From positions 37,574,053-37,638,052 of the forward strand of contig NC_091147.1 of assembly GCF_041381155.1 (NCBI RefSeq): 64,000 nucleotides of DNA. Reading direction: 5' to 3'. Below, piece by piece: positions 23,171-34,265 of this stretch. Position numbers and translations under genes: made by a program. Under the pieces are notes generated by a model that worked only from the letters and a program-made list of their open reading frames with translations, had not been told where the DNA came from and did not search any database. The number at the start of each line of letters is the position of its first letter. The stretch's first letter is position 1. The stretch comes from Argopecten irradians (taxonomy: Eukaryota; Mollusca; Bivalvia; Pectinida; Pectinidae).

Positions 23171-24226
23171 AATACTTTAATACTTTTTGTTGCCCAGGCT
23201 TAAATTAATTGAAAAGAACATTTTTTTTTGCCTGAATTGATCAAAATCAAAATGAATAATCATTCTACATTGCGTATCGTTTCAATCAGTAATTTGATTA
23301 ATCATATAGAACATTATATATTGCTATTTAGAAAGAAATATTTTGACTTAAAAAGCTGCGTTTCTCAACTCATCAATCAATTTTCCGTACAATCGTCAAC
23401 CAAGCTGCCGTACAATCAACATCCAAGCCCCCGTACACTTGATTTTTAACAACAAGCAAGCCTCCGTACACAACGTGATTTTCACTTTTTTATTTCGTAA
23501 TCTTCATGACCTCAAATTTGTCATCGGGGCGTGAGATGCTTTCATATGACGTGAATTAGCCATAGAAAATGAATTCCGTTATCAGGAAAGCATTAAATAT
23601 CTATATCAGTGATTTATTTTAAACCATCTTTTTCACTGCGGTACCCCCTACATGTGACCCTGGATTCCTGTCTATTCCTCAATAAATATATGACGCTGGG
23701 GGTTGACAGATCGTATACGGACGCGATACGTAATAAGCTTGAACTGGACAATAGTTACAGATACATTAATTACATTAGAATTGTGCAAATATTGTAAAAC
23801 TTATCCTTGTTGCGACAGGCCTCGCCTCGTCGGTACCAATATCCGGTGTACGGATACCCACAGTGAACATGTGTATACATACATTACTATGTTATTTTGC
23901 ACGTGAATCTGTGTCGTTCACGTGCATGCTAAGAAAAATTTACAGGTTGTTTACACTTGTATTGTAACCGAGAGCCGATGGTAAGTACACATTTTACATA
24001 CTAAATACTAGCTGCAATATTGTAGCTCAAAAAACCTTTAGACAGAAAATGGTGTCTTCTTTCATTGGTGCCTATTACTGCTAATGGAGCAAAGTAATGT
24101 TTGTACAAACGACTATAAAACGTTTTTTTGCATTTTATCGTACTTTTTTTATATCGCTTACCTACTAGGGAATAAAACTGAACTATATAAAATATCAATT
24201 TCTCATCGATCATTATTTTTTTAAAT

Positions 24227-24826
24227 GCCCACTACCTTTCCGAAACGGCTTTTAATTTTTAAAATAGGAATGTAAAACGAGATCAATAATTTTGTAAAGT
24301 TGCAGAGGTTATTAACTATACGTTTACTAGCACACTTATCATCACCTTCAGAACGGTTTCATTAGAATAAATAAAATGTTAATTTTCATAACGCGGGTCG
24401 TTTTATGTTTCCCGCCGTCGTCCTAAATGGCGCGCGGTAGTTGACTATCACTGCGCGATACGGCAAAACTAGCGAAATAATCTCCACTGTTATACATTAT
24501 CTTGAAGGTCTTTTTCTGAAGGGAATTTATACGGCAAGTCCACAAGTTGTGAATTGACGTCTTGTGAGCGGTACGATTATATATTTAGCACAGGGACTTG
24601 TAACGTAGGTTGTGAGAAAGTCTGTTGTGTATACATGTGTACTAGGCCTATATACTATATAAAAGGACAAGGGAACCAACGGCTCGCTTGGAAGAGGTAC
24701 ACCTGCCTCTACAAAAGTCGCCGGTATTCTATCAATACTTATATATTCTTAAATAAATTTTCGATACGGAAAACATCAATTTCAGACACGAAATAATATA
24801 TTAACATACCTTTATTTCATTATGAA
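24227..24826 (+). repeat. Direct duplication, copy 1
   Basis: Matches 25365-26168 along most of its length, but with many small deletions and without the right half of the embedded MITE. It contains a perfect TATA-type box (TATATAAAAGG near 24656). No gene is recognised; it could be a duplicated promoter or a pair of terminal repeats. Confidence 0.75.
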
Positions 24827-25364
24827 CGTGGAAAATGCAGTCAGATATCCTCACTGTCGTTATGCCTGTCCAGTGAAATCTAGGTCAAAGGCACTCATAT
24901 TCCCTTGTAACAAATTTTATATGCATTCATTTCACTTTCTGGTGATATTTTCCCATTGCAAATACAAATAGGCTATCTCCGATAACGCTTTCATTAATCG
25001 AATCCAACAACTAAGCGAGGAATCACACTTTTTTATCCAGCACTCGACTCTTGTTCGTATAATCCGCCATATTGTAATTGATGATGGGTACCTTTTTAGT
25101 GTACTCGCCCTTACCCGATACTGCACTGAAATTCTGTACCCAGACTCTGTATAAATTAAGTTTCATGGTTAAGGTTCTTAGAAGTACCTTTATTTTAAAT
25201 ACACGTATCATTAATTGAAAAATCTAACTTAAGTCGAGACTCTAATGTTTTACTTTACCGTTACCACCATTAATATTGTAGCTTTTAGTGTATAGGCACT
25301 ATATAGAGAATACACGGTTAGTATCTTACAATACAAGGTTTATTTTGGTGCGCGACTTAGGAAA

Positions 25365-26168
25365 GCCCACTACCTTTCCGAGTCACGGCTTTTTTCGAGC
25401 ACCAAAAAAAGGAATGTAAAACCGAGATGGCATTCAAAACGAAAGTAAATTGCAGAGGTCCTTAACTTACGTTTACTCGAAGCACATTCTTTGATGCGGA
25501 GGTAATCATCACCTTCAGAATGGTTTCATTTGAATAAATAAAAATGTTATATTTTCTAACGCGGGTCGTTTTATGTTCCCGCCGTCGTCTAAATGGCGCG
25601 CGGGTAGTTGACTATCACTGCGCGTTATACGGCAATACAGCGAAATGATATCTCCACTGTTATCGATACATTAGACAGGAAAATCTTGCATATGTTTGGT
25701 GTTGTAACCTCATCTTAAGCCATCGATTATATATTTTCTTTTGTTATTAATGTTTTTAAGAAAACTTTTAAATTTTGCTCCGGAAAGGTAGTGGGCCTTT
25801 AATCAAACATATGAAAGGTCTTTCTGATGGGAAAATTATACGGCAAGTCCACAAGTTGTGAAGTTGACGTCTTTGTGAGCGGTTACGAATTATATTTAGC
25901 ACAGGGACTTGGTAACGTAGGTTGTGAGAAAGTCTGTTGTGTATACATGTGTACTAGGCCTATATACTATATAAAAGGACAAGGGAACCAACGGCTCGCT
26001 TGGAAGAGGTACACCTGCCTCTACAAAAGTCGCCGGTATTCCGTCAAACATGGATAGATATGTAACAATGTTATATATTAAATACTTATATATTCTTAAA
26101 TAAATTTTCGATACGGAAAACACAACTTCAGACACGAAATAATATATTAACATACCTTTATTTCATCA
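25365..26168 (+). repeat. Direct duplication, copy 2, with embedded MITE and TATA box
   Basis: The left part, 25365-25796, is itself a 432-bp MITE with ends GCCCACTACCTTTCCG and CGGAAAGGTAGTGGGC. The right part repeats the TATA-box region (near 25969). The two copies lie 1.1 kb apart in the same orientation. No recognisable protein is encoded. Confidence 0.75.
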
Positions 26169-26341
26169 TAAGTCCCTGTGATAATTAGAAAGGTAGTTAT
26201 GTTTGTTTTAGACAAAAATAATATGTATATGCATGTATACGCTTAAAATAATTGGAAACCTACAACAAAGTATAGAAAACTGTGCCCGAGTGATTTTCGG
26301 AGGCAGTGCTCCACTACATGTACGACACATAGGGACCAATT

Positions 26342-26380
26342 CGTACCCGGCCGAAAGGTATAGTTAAAAGGCCGGGTACG
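26342..26380. other. Perfect 11-bp-stem hairpin
   Basis: CGTACCCGGCC and GGCCGGGTACG form an 11-bp stem around a 17-base loop, GC-rich in AT-rich surroundings. The function is unknown. Confidence 0.7.
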
Positions 26381-26475
26381 TATATTCGTTCTAACTAAAT
26401 ACGTATAGTGCTGGAAGGCCTCAGGAAATAGAAATATGTAAATGCGATATTTTTAAATATATGTGCAATAATTTA

Positions 26476-26728
26476 AACAGGTTGGGCACAACCCTGCGTA
26501 TGGGTAATAGTTACCCATTTGAGTAAATATAAGTTACCCAAATGTCGTACAGTAAGGCATTCTAAAAATTATGATGCCCTTTTTTGATGATAATTTTTTA
26601 AAACAACATTATGAGGTTTTTTTCACAGAATTCCTCATTTGGGTAAATACTTTTTGATTACTACAAACAGGTAACTGTTACTCAAATGGGTAACTGTTAC
26701 CAATATGCAGGGTTGTGCCCATCCTGTT
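26476..26728. mobile_element. 253-bp MITE with ~50-bp inverted ends
   Basis: The left end AACAGGTTGGGCACAACCCT is mirrored by AGGGTTGTGCCCATCCTGTT at the right. Inner ATGGGTAA/TTACCCAT repeats extend the arms. Confidence 0.85.
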
Positions 26729-26937
26729 AAAAATATAAATATGATAAAATGGATATACATGTTCAATAAATGTGGTTAAAATGTACACATTCGATAATTG
26801 CATACTGTATATTAATGTGCTACAAGTATATTAGCTTCCCAAAAAGCTATATAAGGCTATCATGATTACAGTAATATTTATCGGTAAATTTATAGTTCTT
26901 CTACGGAAGCCTGTTAGGGTCACATTGAAAAAAATAT

Positions 26938-27648
26938 TATGTCGTTATAACGACTTAGAATCTCGTTAAAACGACTTAGTATCTCGTAATAACGACTTAC
27001 CTATGTCGTAATAACGATTTACCTATGTCGTTTTATAACGTTGTTTTCTACCCGCCGTGTCATCTCGTAATAACGACTTACCTATACTGTCGTAAAAAAC
27101 GACTTAGTTATGTCGTAATAACCACATGGTATCTCATAATGACGACTTAGTATCTCGTAATAACGACTTGGTATCTCGTAATAACGACTTTGTTATGTCG
27201 TAATAACGACTTTGTTATCTCGTAATAACGACTTACCTACAAATGTATGTCGTAATAACGACTTAGTTATGTCATAATAACGACTTACCTATGTCGTAAT
27301 AATAATAACGACTTGGTATCTCGTAATAACGACTTAGTATCTCGTAATAACGACTAGGTCTCGTAATAACGACTGTATCTCGTAATAACAATAAGTATCT
27401 CGTAATAATGATTTACCTATGTCGTAATAACGACTTAGTTATGTCGTAATAACGACTTAGTTATGTCGTAATAACGACTTAGTATGTCGTACTAACGACT
27501 TAGTTATGCCGTTATATTGACTTAGGTAAGTCGTTATTACAAGATACTAAGTCGTTATTACGACATAGGTAAGTCTTTATTATGACATACTAAGTCGCTA
27601 TTATGACATACTAAGTCGTTTTTACGACATAGCTAAGTCGTTATTTTG
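26938..27648. repeat. Palindromic GTCGTAATAACGAC minisatellite with an orientation switch
   Basis: About 30 units of 20-24 bp contain GTCGT-AATA-ACGAC (a 5-bp stem hairpin) joined by TTAGTATCTC or TTACCTAT spacers. Up to about 27515 the spacers read in one direction; from about 27525 they are inverted, so the whole array can fold on itself. Confidence 0.85.
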
Positions 27649-27945
27649 TATACAAATTGAGTTGTCACACTAGCATACAGACGCACGTGATGAGGTCATG
27701 AGACAGCGATAACGCTTTATCAATAGTAGTATGTCAATATATACCACGAAAGACTTTGTGCATAAACATAGAAGAGCTCAAATACTTTGGTTGAATTTGG
27801 ATACATCGACCATTCTAATGTTATCTTTCTTGTGTGCATCACTTTACGACACGGAACTAGTATATACTAAGTAAAGAGAGATTGTAAGAGAGAGTTCCGC
27901 TGTATATGACAAAATTTAGGAACACCTGAAAGTAACAGATATTTT

Positions 27946-28077
27946 GTAAGTAAATTTTTTCTTATAATGAAGTAATTTTATTGAAGTACATGAGAGTAAA
28001 ATGATAGCATTGCAAGTTTGTATAATTCTTTTTCTTCTGTTAAATTTAGAAAAAAAAATACTTTTGGTGGGTTACAG
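27946..28077 (+). other. Probable 5'-UTR intron of the EXD1-like gene
   Basis: TTTGTAAGTAA at 27943-27953 gives a strong donor, and GGGTTACAG ending at 28077 an acceptor eight bases before the chosen ATG. This makes the longer upstream in-frame ATG (28001) intronic. Confidence 0.55.
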
Positions 28078-28084
28078 GTTAAAG

Positions 28085-29881
28085 ATGGCATCAAAATCCC
28101 TGAGTAAAAGTTACATGCTGGTGGACAAAACGGAGGATTTAGCAGGTGCCCTTTGGGAAGTAGGCAGTGACCCTTTGATTGCAGTGGATTGTAAAGGACT
28201 CCGAATGGGGACCGGAAGGTCTGGGGAATTAACGGCAATCAATGTTGCTACAGCAAACAAAGTGTTCATATTTGATGTGCTGGAATTGGGAAAGAGTGTT
28301 TTTGACGACGGACTTCGGAAAATCCTTGAGGATAAATCAAAGGAGAAGTTGATGTTTGATTGCCGGCGTAATGCAGATAACCTATTCCATCAGCAAAAAG
28401 TCAAGATTGCAGGAATTCTAGATCTTCAACTCCTGGAAGTGATGTATAGGCAATCTGGAAGAGCCTTGAAGACTGAGGCGGCGTCAAGGCGATCTACAAA
28501 GACTCAGGAAGTACAACATTTAAAAGGCTTTCTTCGTTGTACACAAGAGTACGTGAAAGACAAAGCTATGATTGAGAGTTTGTTGGGATCAAAGAAGCAA
28601 GTGGTGGATGACAATGATTCCTGGAAAAGAAGGCCATTGTCTAAGAATATGAAGAACTGCTGTTATTTAGACACGATGACATTGTTCGCATTGTATACCA
28701 AGCTAAATGGAGGTGGGAGAAATCACTCTCGCCTGCTCGTCGCCTCAGAACGCTATGCTAACACCTTCCGCTGTTTGTCTGAAAGAACTTATGGGGACTT
28801 TGAGGCTCATTCATTGCTACCCCTGGACATAATACCAGAGCCCGGAGATTCGTTTGAATTTTCGACAGGGTCGACGAAGTGTGCTCGGTGTCGTCGTCGT
28901 TTCTCTGATGAAGAGTTCCCAGAGACACAACTTTCTAATGAACAGCAATACTGCAGCGTGTGCACAGTAGCAGATCAAAGTTTCATGTTTGTTAACAACA
29001 CAACGAAATGCGAACGTGCACTCAGCAAATTAAGACGACATAAGTTATTGGCTGTGGACTGTAAAGGGTTCAAGTTGTGGCATGGAAGATCTGGGGACCT
29101 AACTATAATCACTATTGCTACACCTAAAAAAGTGTACATTTTCGACGTTCAACAATTGGGTCAGCGTGTTTTTGACAGCGGTCTTCGGGATATCCTTGAG
29201 GACAAAACGAAAGAGAAACTGATGTTTGATTGTCGACGTGACGCAGATAACCTTCTCCATCAGCAAAAAGTCCAACTGGCAGGCATCCTGGATCTTCAAC
29301 TTCTGGACGTCATGAATAGGAACAGTAGAGCTTCAGAAAGTGATGAAGAAGAAGAGTCGAGACGATCTGCAAGGGTTGATGATGTACAACTGTTGAATGG
29401 TATCCTTCGCTGCATTGAAGTGTATGTCAAAGACGAAGCTATGATCGAGAGCAAGAAAAGATGCCAAATCCAAATCATAGGCGATAGTCATGCTTGGAAA
29501 ACAAGACCACTCTCTGAGAATCTGAAAAAATACTGTTGTGTTGATACGGCTGCTTTGTTTATACTGTATAAGAAGTTGAAAAGCAGCGAGGAGAACCACT
29601 CTCGTCTGCTTGTTGCCTCGGAGCGCTACGCAGACACCTTCCGCTGTTGGCCCGAAAAAGCATACGGTGTCTTTCAGGCCCATCCGTATCTACCGCTGGA
29701 TGTAATACCAGGGACAAGTGATTCGTTTGAATTTCCATTTGCTTCAACAAAGTGTCAAGGCTGCCTTCGTCTTTTTCCAGCTGAAGAGTTCCCCAAGTCA
29801 CAACTTCGTCATAAACACAGATACTGTAGAGTGTGCACGAAAGCGAAAGACTACCAGTCACCAAAGAAACAGTCCAAGTAA
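28085..29881 (+). CDS. EXD1-like protein with two 3'-5' exonuclease-fold modules
   Basis: The 598-residue ORF lacks introns. Start ATG 28085 (MASKSLSKSYML) is preferred because the upstream frame crosses a likely acceptor. Two ~300-residue modules follow each other. Each has a DEDD-type exonuclease fold (module 1 about residues 25-220, module 2 about 305-520) and a CxxC...CxxC zinc-binding-like segment near 264-290 and 557-584. In place of motif I DxE, both modules read VDCKG (Glu to Lys). Motif II Asp is kept in LMFDCRRDADNL. Motif III YxxxD is kept in module 2 (YCCVD) but altered in module 1 (CCYLD). EXD1 proteins of mammals and silkworm are inactive nuclease folds in the piRNA pathway; the same is inferred here. 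It could instead be another RNase D-like protein. Confidence 0.8.
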   Translation: MASKSLSKSYMLVDKTEDLAGALWEVGSDPLIAVDCKGLRMGTGRSGELTAINVATANKVFIFDVLELGKSVFDDGLRKILEDKSKEKLMFDCRRNADNLFHQQKVKIAGILDLQLLEVMYRQSGRALKTEAASRRSTKTQEVQHLKGFLRCTQEYVKDKAMIESLLGSKKQVVDDNDSWKRRPLSKNMKNCCYLDTMTLFALYTKLNGGGRNHSRLLVASERYANTFRCLSERTYGDFEAHSLLPLDIIPEPGDSFEFSTGSTKCARCRRRFSDEEFPETQLSNEQQYCSVCTVADQSFMFVNNTTKCERALSKLRRHKLLAVDCKGFKLWHGRSGDLTIITIATPKKVYIFDVQQLGQRVFDSGLRDILEDKTKEKLMFDCRRDADNLLHQQKVQLAGILDLQLLDVMNRNSRASESDEEEESRRSARVDDVQLLNGILRCIEVYVKDEAMIESKKRCQIQIIGDSHAWKTRPLSENLKKYCCVDTAALFILYKKLKSSEENHSRLLVASERYADTFRCWPEKAYGVFQAHPYLPLDVIPGTSDSFEFPFASTKCQGCLRLFPAEEFPKSQLRHKHRYCRVCTKAKDYQSPKKQSK

Positions 29882-29889
29882 GTAGGAAC

Positions 29890-30020
29890 CATCCTCGATA
29901 CTCCAGGGGTTACTATATAAGTCACAGGTGGACATCCTCGATACTCCAGGAGTTACTATATAAGTCACAGGTGGACATCCTCGATACTCCAGGGGTTACT
30001 ACTATATAAGTCACAGGTGG
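29890..30020. repeat. Three tandem 43-bp MITE-end copies
   Basis: CATCCTCGATACTCCAGGGG followed by TTACTATATAAGTCACAGGT is repeated three times, beginning 9 bp after the stop codon of the EXD1-like ORF. It is related to the MULE-like MITE ends. Confidence 0.85.
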
Positions 30021-30039
30021 AAGGCGAGAGTCTGTGATC

Positions 30040-30141
30040 CAGAAATAAAGATTTGAAAGTTCGGCCAATCCAAATCCAGTAAAACATATCCTTATCATTA
30101 ACGACATGTGTATTGGTCAAACTTTCAAATCTTTATTTCTG
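30040..30141. mobile_element. 102-bp hairpin MITE
   Basis: The arm CAGAAATAAAGATTTGAAAG is inverted at 30122-30141, and GGCCAAT/ATTGGTC extends the stem. Confidence 0.8.
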
Positions 30142-30165
30142 AGACACAGGGACTTGCCTACCACC

Positions 30166-30470
30166 ATTCTCGATACTCCAGGGGTTCCGATCACTTACGA
30201 TCTCTACTCCCCTGGACTATTTCATTAAAATTGGAGGCAACAGAACATGTAATTTAGTCGTTTAATTTACATCAAAAGAGTCGTTTAACAATACAATGTG
30301 GTTGGCGGTGAGCTTTGATGTTGGGCGTCGCTCTGTAAGTCTTCAAAGGAAATATATGCAGGCCTGTGATTGGTTCAGATGTTTCCGCTGAGCTGCCTCC
30401 AGCTTTACCATGAGATAGTCCAGGGGTGTAAAGACCGTAAGTGATCGGAACCCCTTGAGTATCGAGGATG
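30166..30470. mobile_element. MULE-like MITE, copy 3 with 10-bp target duplication
   Basis: TIRs of ~80 bp match 10241 and 55096. The exact 10-bp direct repeat GCCTACCACC flanks it (30156-30165 and 30471-30480), typical of Mutator-type insertion (8-11 bp). Confidence 0.9.
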
Positions 30471-30492
30471 GCCTACCACCAGTCCTATAAGT

Positions 30493-30723
30493 GTCGTTAT
30501 ATCAACCTCTGGAATATATCGTAGTAAAACTGAACTTCAGTGAAGGCAGTGCAGGAGAAAATAACAGTACACTGTAGTTGATTGAGTTGCTTTGAAGTTG
30601 CACTTTCCCTATAATCTTTAATGTAGTCCGATTATTGGTCAGGGTTTTTTTCTCCTGAACTGCCTGAAGTTTTACTATGACGTCACATATTCCAGAAGTG
30701 TATATATAACGAGTAATAGTAAC
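30493..30723. mobile_element. MULE-like MITE, copy 4 (diverged)
   Basis: Inverted ends with AGTAAAACTGAACTTCAG and its counterpart CTGAAGTTTTACTATGA. It lies immediately beside copy 3. Confidence 0.6.
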
Positions 30724-31092
30724 CATGCATAGAAAAACACAATGTGAAAAAGCAATTGGGATGAACTACTATACATCATTGTCAAGATATTCTGACAAGT
30801 AATATAATCCTGAGAAACTGTTTCATAGTTTTGAAAGCGAGATAGGTAAATGGTACGAAAAGTGACATTGAAAAGTGACATTGATAAAAACCAAAGTACC
30901 TAACCGTATGTCCCAGGACCTTGTGTATTCCATGTACCCGTCTGAACAGCTTACTACAAAGACGAGGTTTTGCTACATACAATTGTATATGTACAGTATT
31001 TCTATGTATTATGTAATGTTTATTAATTGGTGGGGTTAATCACAAAGTGGTCTTTCTTACCGATCCATCCAGCAATGAATGTTAAAGTGCAT

Positions 31093-31422
31093 TTCGATAC
31101 TCCAGGGGTTACTATCACTGATATCATATCCAACCCTGGTCAATATAATAGTAAAACTTGAGGCAGTTCAGTAGAGAAAAAACTGACCTATCAAAGGCTA
31201 GCAGAGACGTCCTCTGAAGACTACAGACAGAGTGATGTCCAGCATAAAAGCAACACAGCCAATCATAGTGTACCTAAACAATTCCTTTAATGTACCTAAA
31301 CAATTCCTTTGATGTACATCAAAGGATCAAATTACCCATGTCTTCTGTTGCCTCCAGTTGACTGAGATAGCTGGAGGATATAATGTCAGTGATAGTAACC
31401 CCTGAAATGTTGAGGATGGAAT
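31093..31422. mobile_element. MULE-like MITE, copy 5
   Basis: Ends TTCGATACTCCAGGGGTTAC and GTAACCCCTGAAATGTTGAG. The core has the family's ACATCAAAGGATCAAATTAC segment plus a short local duplication of GTACCTAAACAATTCCTTT. Confidence 0.75.
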
Positions 31423-32149
31423 ATTCCAAGCTACGTCCATCCATCCATCCATCGCCTCTTTCAGAAAGCATTTAAGCATTGATGTTACTATTTTTAATTG
31501 CATCGCAGTATGAAAGAAATTTTCATTTTCATTTTTCAATATTTATGAGAATCCGCTACATGGATTCACGCTGTTTGCAAACAAAATTTATTTCATAACC
31601 TGATGACGCTAAAAAATAGTTACATCAATGCTTATATTTAATTTACCAGACTATTTGATAAAATCAAATACATCTACACATACGATTCCATTGATTTTCC
31701 AAGGGACGATTTTTCCGAATCAGTACCAAACGTCAATGTTTCTATTGTGACATCGCGATAATGGCAGGTTTTCGCACCATTCTCGGATTATTTTTTTTAT
31801 AGTGTTATGAAAAAAATAATCAGCCAATCAGAAAGCTAGATTTATTTAGTATGAAAACAAAGAAAAAATATGTATTGGATTGCATATATTACATTTCGTA
31901 GTTGTAATGGAATCAGTACTAATTATTACTGCATAGTCGGTTATTTTCGCAGGGATATTTTCGTGATTTTGCGGGCAATTTGCATCTATGTAAGCGGTAA
32001 ATTATATAATTTATTATACAACTCAAGGCAAATTGCGGGATTATGATTCCCTAAAATTTAGGTTTTAACTTTTAGATCAAAATAACCTGCAAAAATTTTG
32101 GCCCACAAAAATAACTAACTATACAGTATTTTATACCGTGTAAATTTAC
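31423..32149. other. Intergenic, nothing recognised
   Basis: AT-rich unique DNA with a CATC microsatellite stretch near 31437-31452. No gene was recognised. Confidence 0.5.
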
Positions 32150-32519
32150 TTAAGATGCTCCACCACTGATAAACGGTATTTTGTCACTATCAAAAACAGT
32201 ATCAGATGATTGAGTAATTTTCTTCAGTTACAAAAGTTACTTACAATACACCATTATTACCACCATTGAAAATTTTGATCTTCTAATTTTACTTCAAGTT
32301 AAAAATATAAAAAAAATAAATAATTGCATTGTGAAAAAATTCTGTGTCACTATATGCTATATATTGAATGAAATACTGATTGTGCAAGCACCAAAGGCAA
32401 AATAGATTATTTTTTCATTATTTTTTTGTGTTAAATACACATATATACACGATTTAACACCAATTATTTTTCAATTGATGATTATCATTTATGTTTTGTC
32501 TGTGGTTGAGCATCTTTAA
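32150..32519 (+). mobile_element. TTAA MITE, copy c
   Basis: A diverged copy with ends TTAAGATGCTCCACCACTGA and GTGGTTGAGCATCTTTAA; the core aligns to the family. Confidence 0.88.
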
Positions 32520-33010
32520 TCAGAATTTATGCAGCATTATAATGTTATCATTTCAACAATGTCATTGAAAATATTACAATTTTTTTTTGTAACACTATGG
32601 TACCAGGTGATTTGTTAACAATCAAAATTAGTTAATTACTTGGTACAAGTTTCACTTGCAGATTACTGTACGTAATCATTTTGACAGTACAAGTTTCACA
32701 TGCATATTACTATACAAAATAATTTTGAACAGATATAACTATATTTATATTATGTATCCTTTTTATGATGCTGTTAATATCTTTGATAATCATTTCAGAT
32801 GCTTAAAAATTGGAAAGTTATTTTTTTGCGTGTTAATAAAAATTTCAATGATTTTGTATTAGTTGTCATGATTAAGTAAGTATAACTACCCTTCACCAGA
32901 GTCTGTCGTTCCTTCATTGGGCTATTGTTTATTCGTACTAATTGATGATACTTCGTGCAAGACCTCAATAATCCAAATTTTGTTAACCGGAGTACACCAA
33001 TGAACTTAGT

Positions 33011-33332
33011 TTTTAGCTCGCCTATTCGAAGAATAGGGGGAGCTAATGTTGTCACCCCGGCGTCGGCGTCGGCGTTGACGTCCCATTTCACGTTAAAGTT
33101 TTTGAGCAAGTTTCTATTTTGTCAATTGTTTAAGCATAAGTCATCATAAATGTTTATGATTTTATTTTCCTAATGTGTACGGATGCTGAACGTGATAATA
33201 CAACCAATTTGGGGCCCTTTAGGGGGTTTTTGAGTCTGTTAATTTGTCATATTTCCATGTTTAAATAGTAAATACTTGAACATCAACTTCTTCTGAATAG
33301 GCAAGCTTTGCTGTTCTCCAACAGCTCTTGTT
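33011..33332 (-). mobile_element. Short pearl/Helentron-like (HINE) element
   Basis: On the minus strand it starts AACAAGAGCTGTTGGAGAAC (a small hairpin), followed by GCTTGCCTATTC. It ends with a CGACGCC-type microsatellite and the hairpin CCTATTCTTCGAATAGG closed by AGCT arms, plus TAAAAA. The 5' GCCTATTC block equals one arm of the 3' hairpin. It is only 322 bp and has no tandem core. Confidence 0.6.
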
Positions 33333-33473
33333 ATGTTAAGATAAGATTTTCACTGCTGGAAACACATACATCTTTTCCATTCAGCTTCAGTTTGAAACTT
33401 AAATAAAATTGTTTCAAACCAAGGATTACTGACGCGAAACCTCAATTTTAACCAATCCTATGTGAAAAATTAC

Positions 33474-33698
33474 TGGGGGCCGCGGTGGCCGAGTGGTTAA
33501 GATGTCCCGACATATTACCACAAGCCCTCCACCTCTGGGAAGCGGGTTCAAATCCCATGTGGGGCAGTTGCTAGGTACTGACCGTTGGCCGGTGGTTTTT
33601 CTCCGGGTACTCCGGCTTTCCTCCACCAACAAACCTGGCACGTCCTTACATGACCCTGGCTGTTAATAGGACGTAAAAATAAACAAACCAAACCAAAA
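33474..33698 (+). mobile_element. tRNA-derived SINE, copy 2
   Basis: Same A box (GGCCGAGTGGTTAAG), B box (GGGTTCAAATCCC) and body as copy 1. The 12-bp target duplication GTGAAAAATTAC flanks it (33462-33473 and 33699-33710). Confidence 0.93.
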
Positions 33699-34265
33699 GT
33701 GAAAAATTACAACAAAAAACAAGAACAAAATTGTTTATATAAAGATTTTATTTACATATATATTCATTCACAATAAAATCTGTGGTATAAACATTCAGAT
33801 TCCTCTACCTTTCAATAAAAAGCACACACACCTCAAGTAATCTGCATAGATGGAGCTGTTTCCATGGAAACAATATTATGACCAATCAACTTCCATCTCT
33901 TCATTTACTCCATGTTAATCAGTATTTCATTTCCATGACAATGCTATCTTTAAAATTTTCAAAAGAAAAAATTATGATATCACAGCATTGTTTATGATTT
34001 CAATAGGGAAATAAAAAAAAATCCTTGGTTTGTATTATGTTCTTATCTGCTTGTAACTTATAATCTTCTATATCTCCTGTGATCCGCCTGGCGACCCAGA
34101 AGAAAATAAAAAATAAATAAAATGAATTGCATCCTAGGACTGGTAGAAGACAAATTGCTAGTAGTTTTTATTAGATATTTGATCCAATTACACTTTAGAT
34201 AACTACAATGGTCAATCTCCTGCCTTCTGACAATGCTTCTTCTTGACATAATCTGTCTATGTATG

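Larger units (their letters stand above)
20975..23865. mobile_element. 2.9-kb TIR element with CACTGTG ends (Transib/RAG-like ends), non-autonomous
   Basis: About 235 bp at each end (20975-21208 and 23632-23865) are near-identical inverted copies starting CACTGTGGGTA. The 5-bp direct repeat AACAT flanks the element (20970-20974 and 23866-23870). Inside each end lie three or more subterminal copies of GTGTACGGGGGCTTG (21365-21440; inverted at 23395-23475). The interior has a ~125-bp tandem repeat (21930-22250), G/C homopolymers and a nested TTAA MITE, but no recognisable transposase. CAC at the tips plus a 5-bp duplication fits the Transib/RAG superfamily. The CACTG tips could also mean CACTA, which usually makes 2-3 bp duplications. 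Confidence 0.7.

Noticed and set aside
20868-23906. Two similar ORFs (20868-21101 minus, 23703-23906 plus) sharing WTIVTDTLITLELCKYCKT
   Set aside because: They are the two inverted ends of one transposable element, so the shared reading frame reflects terminal repeats, not a protein.
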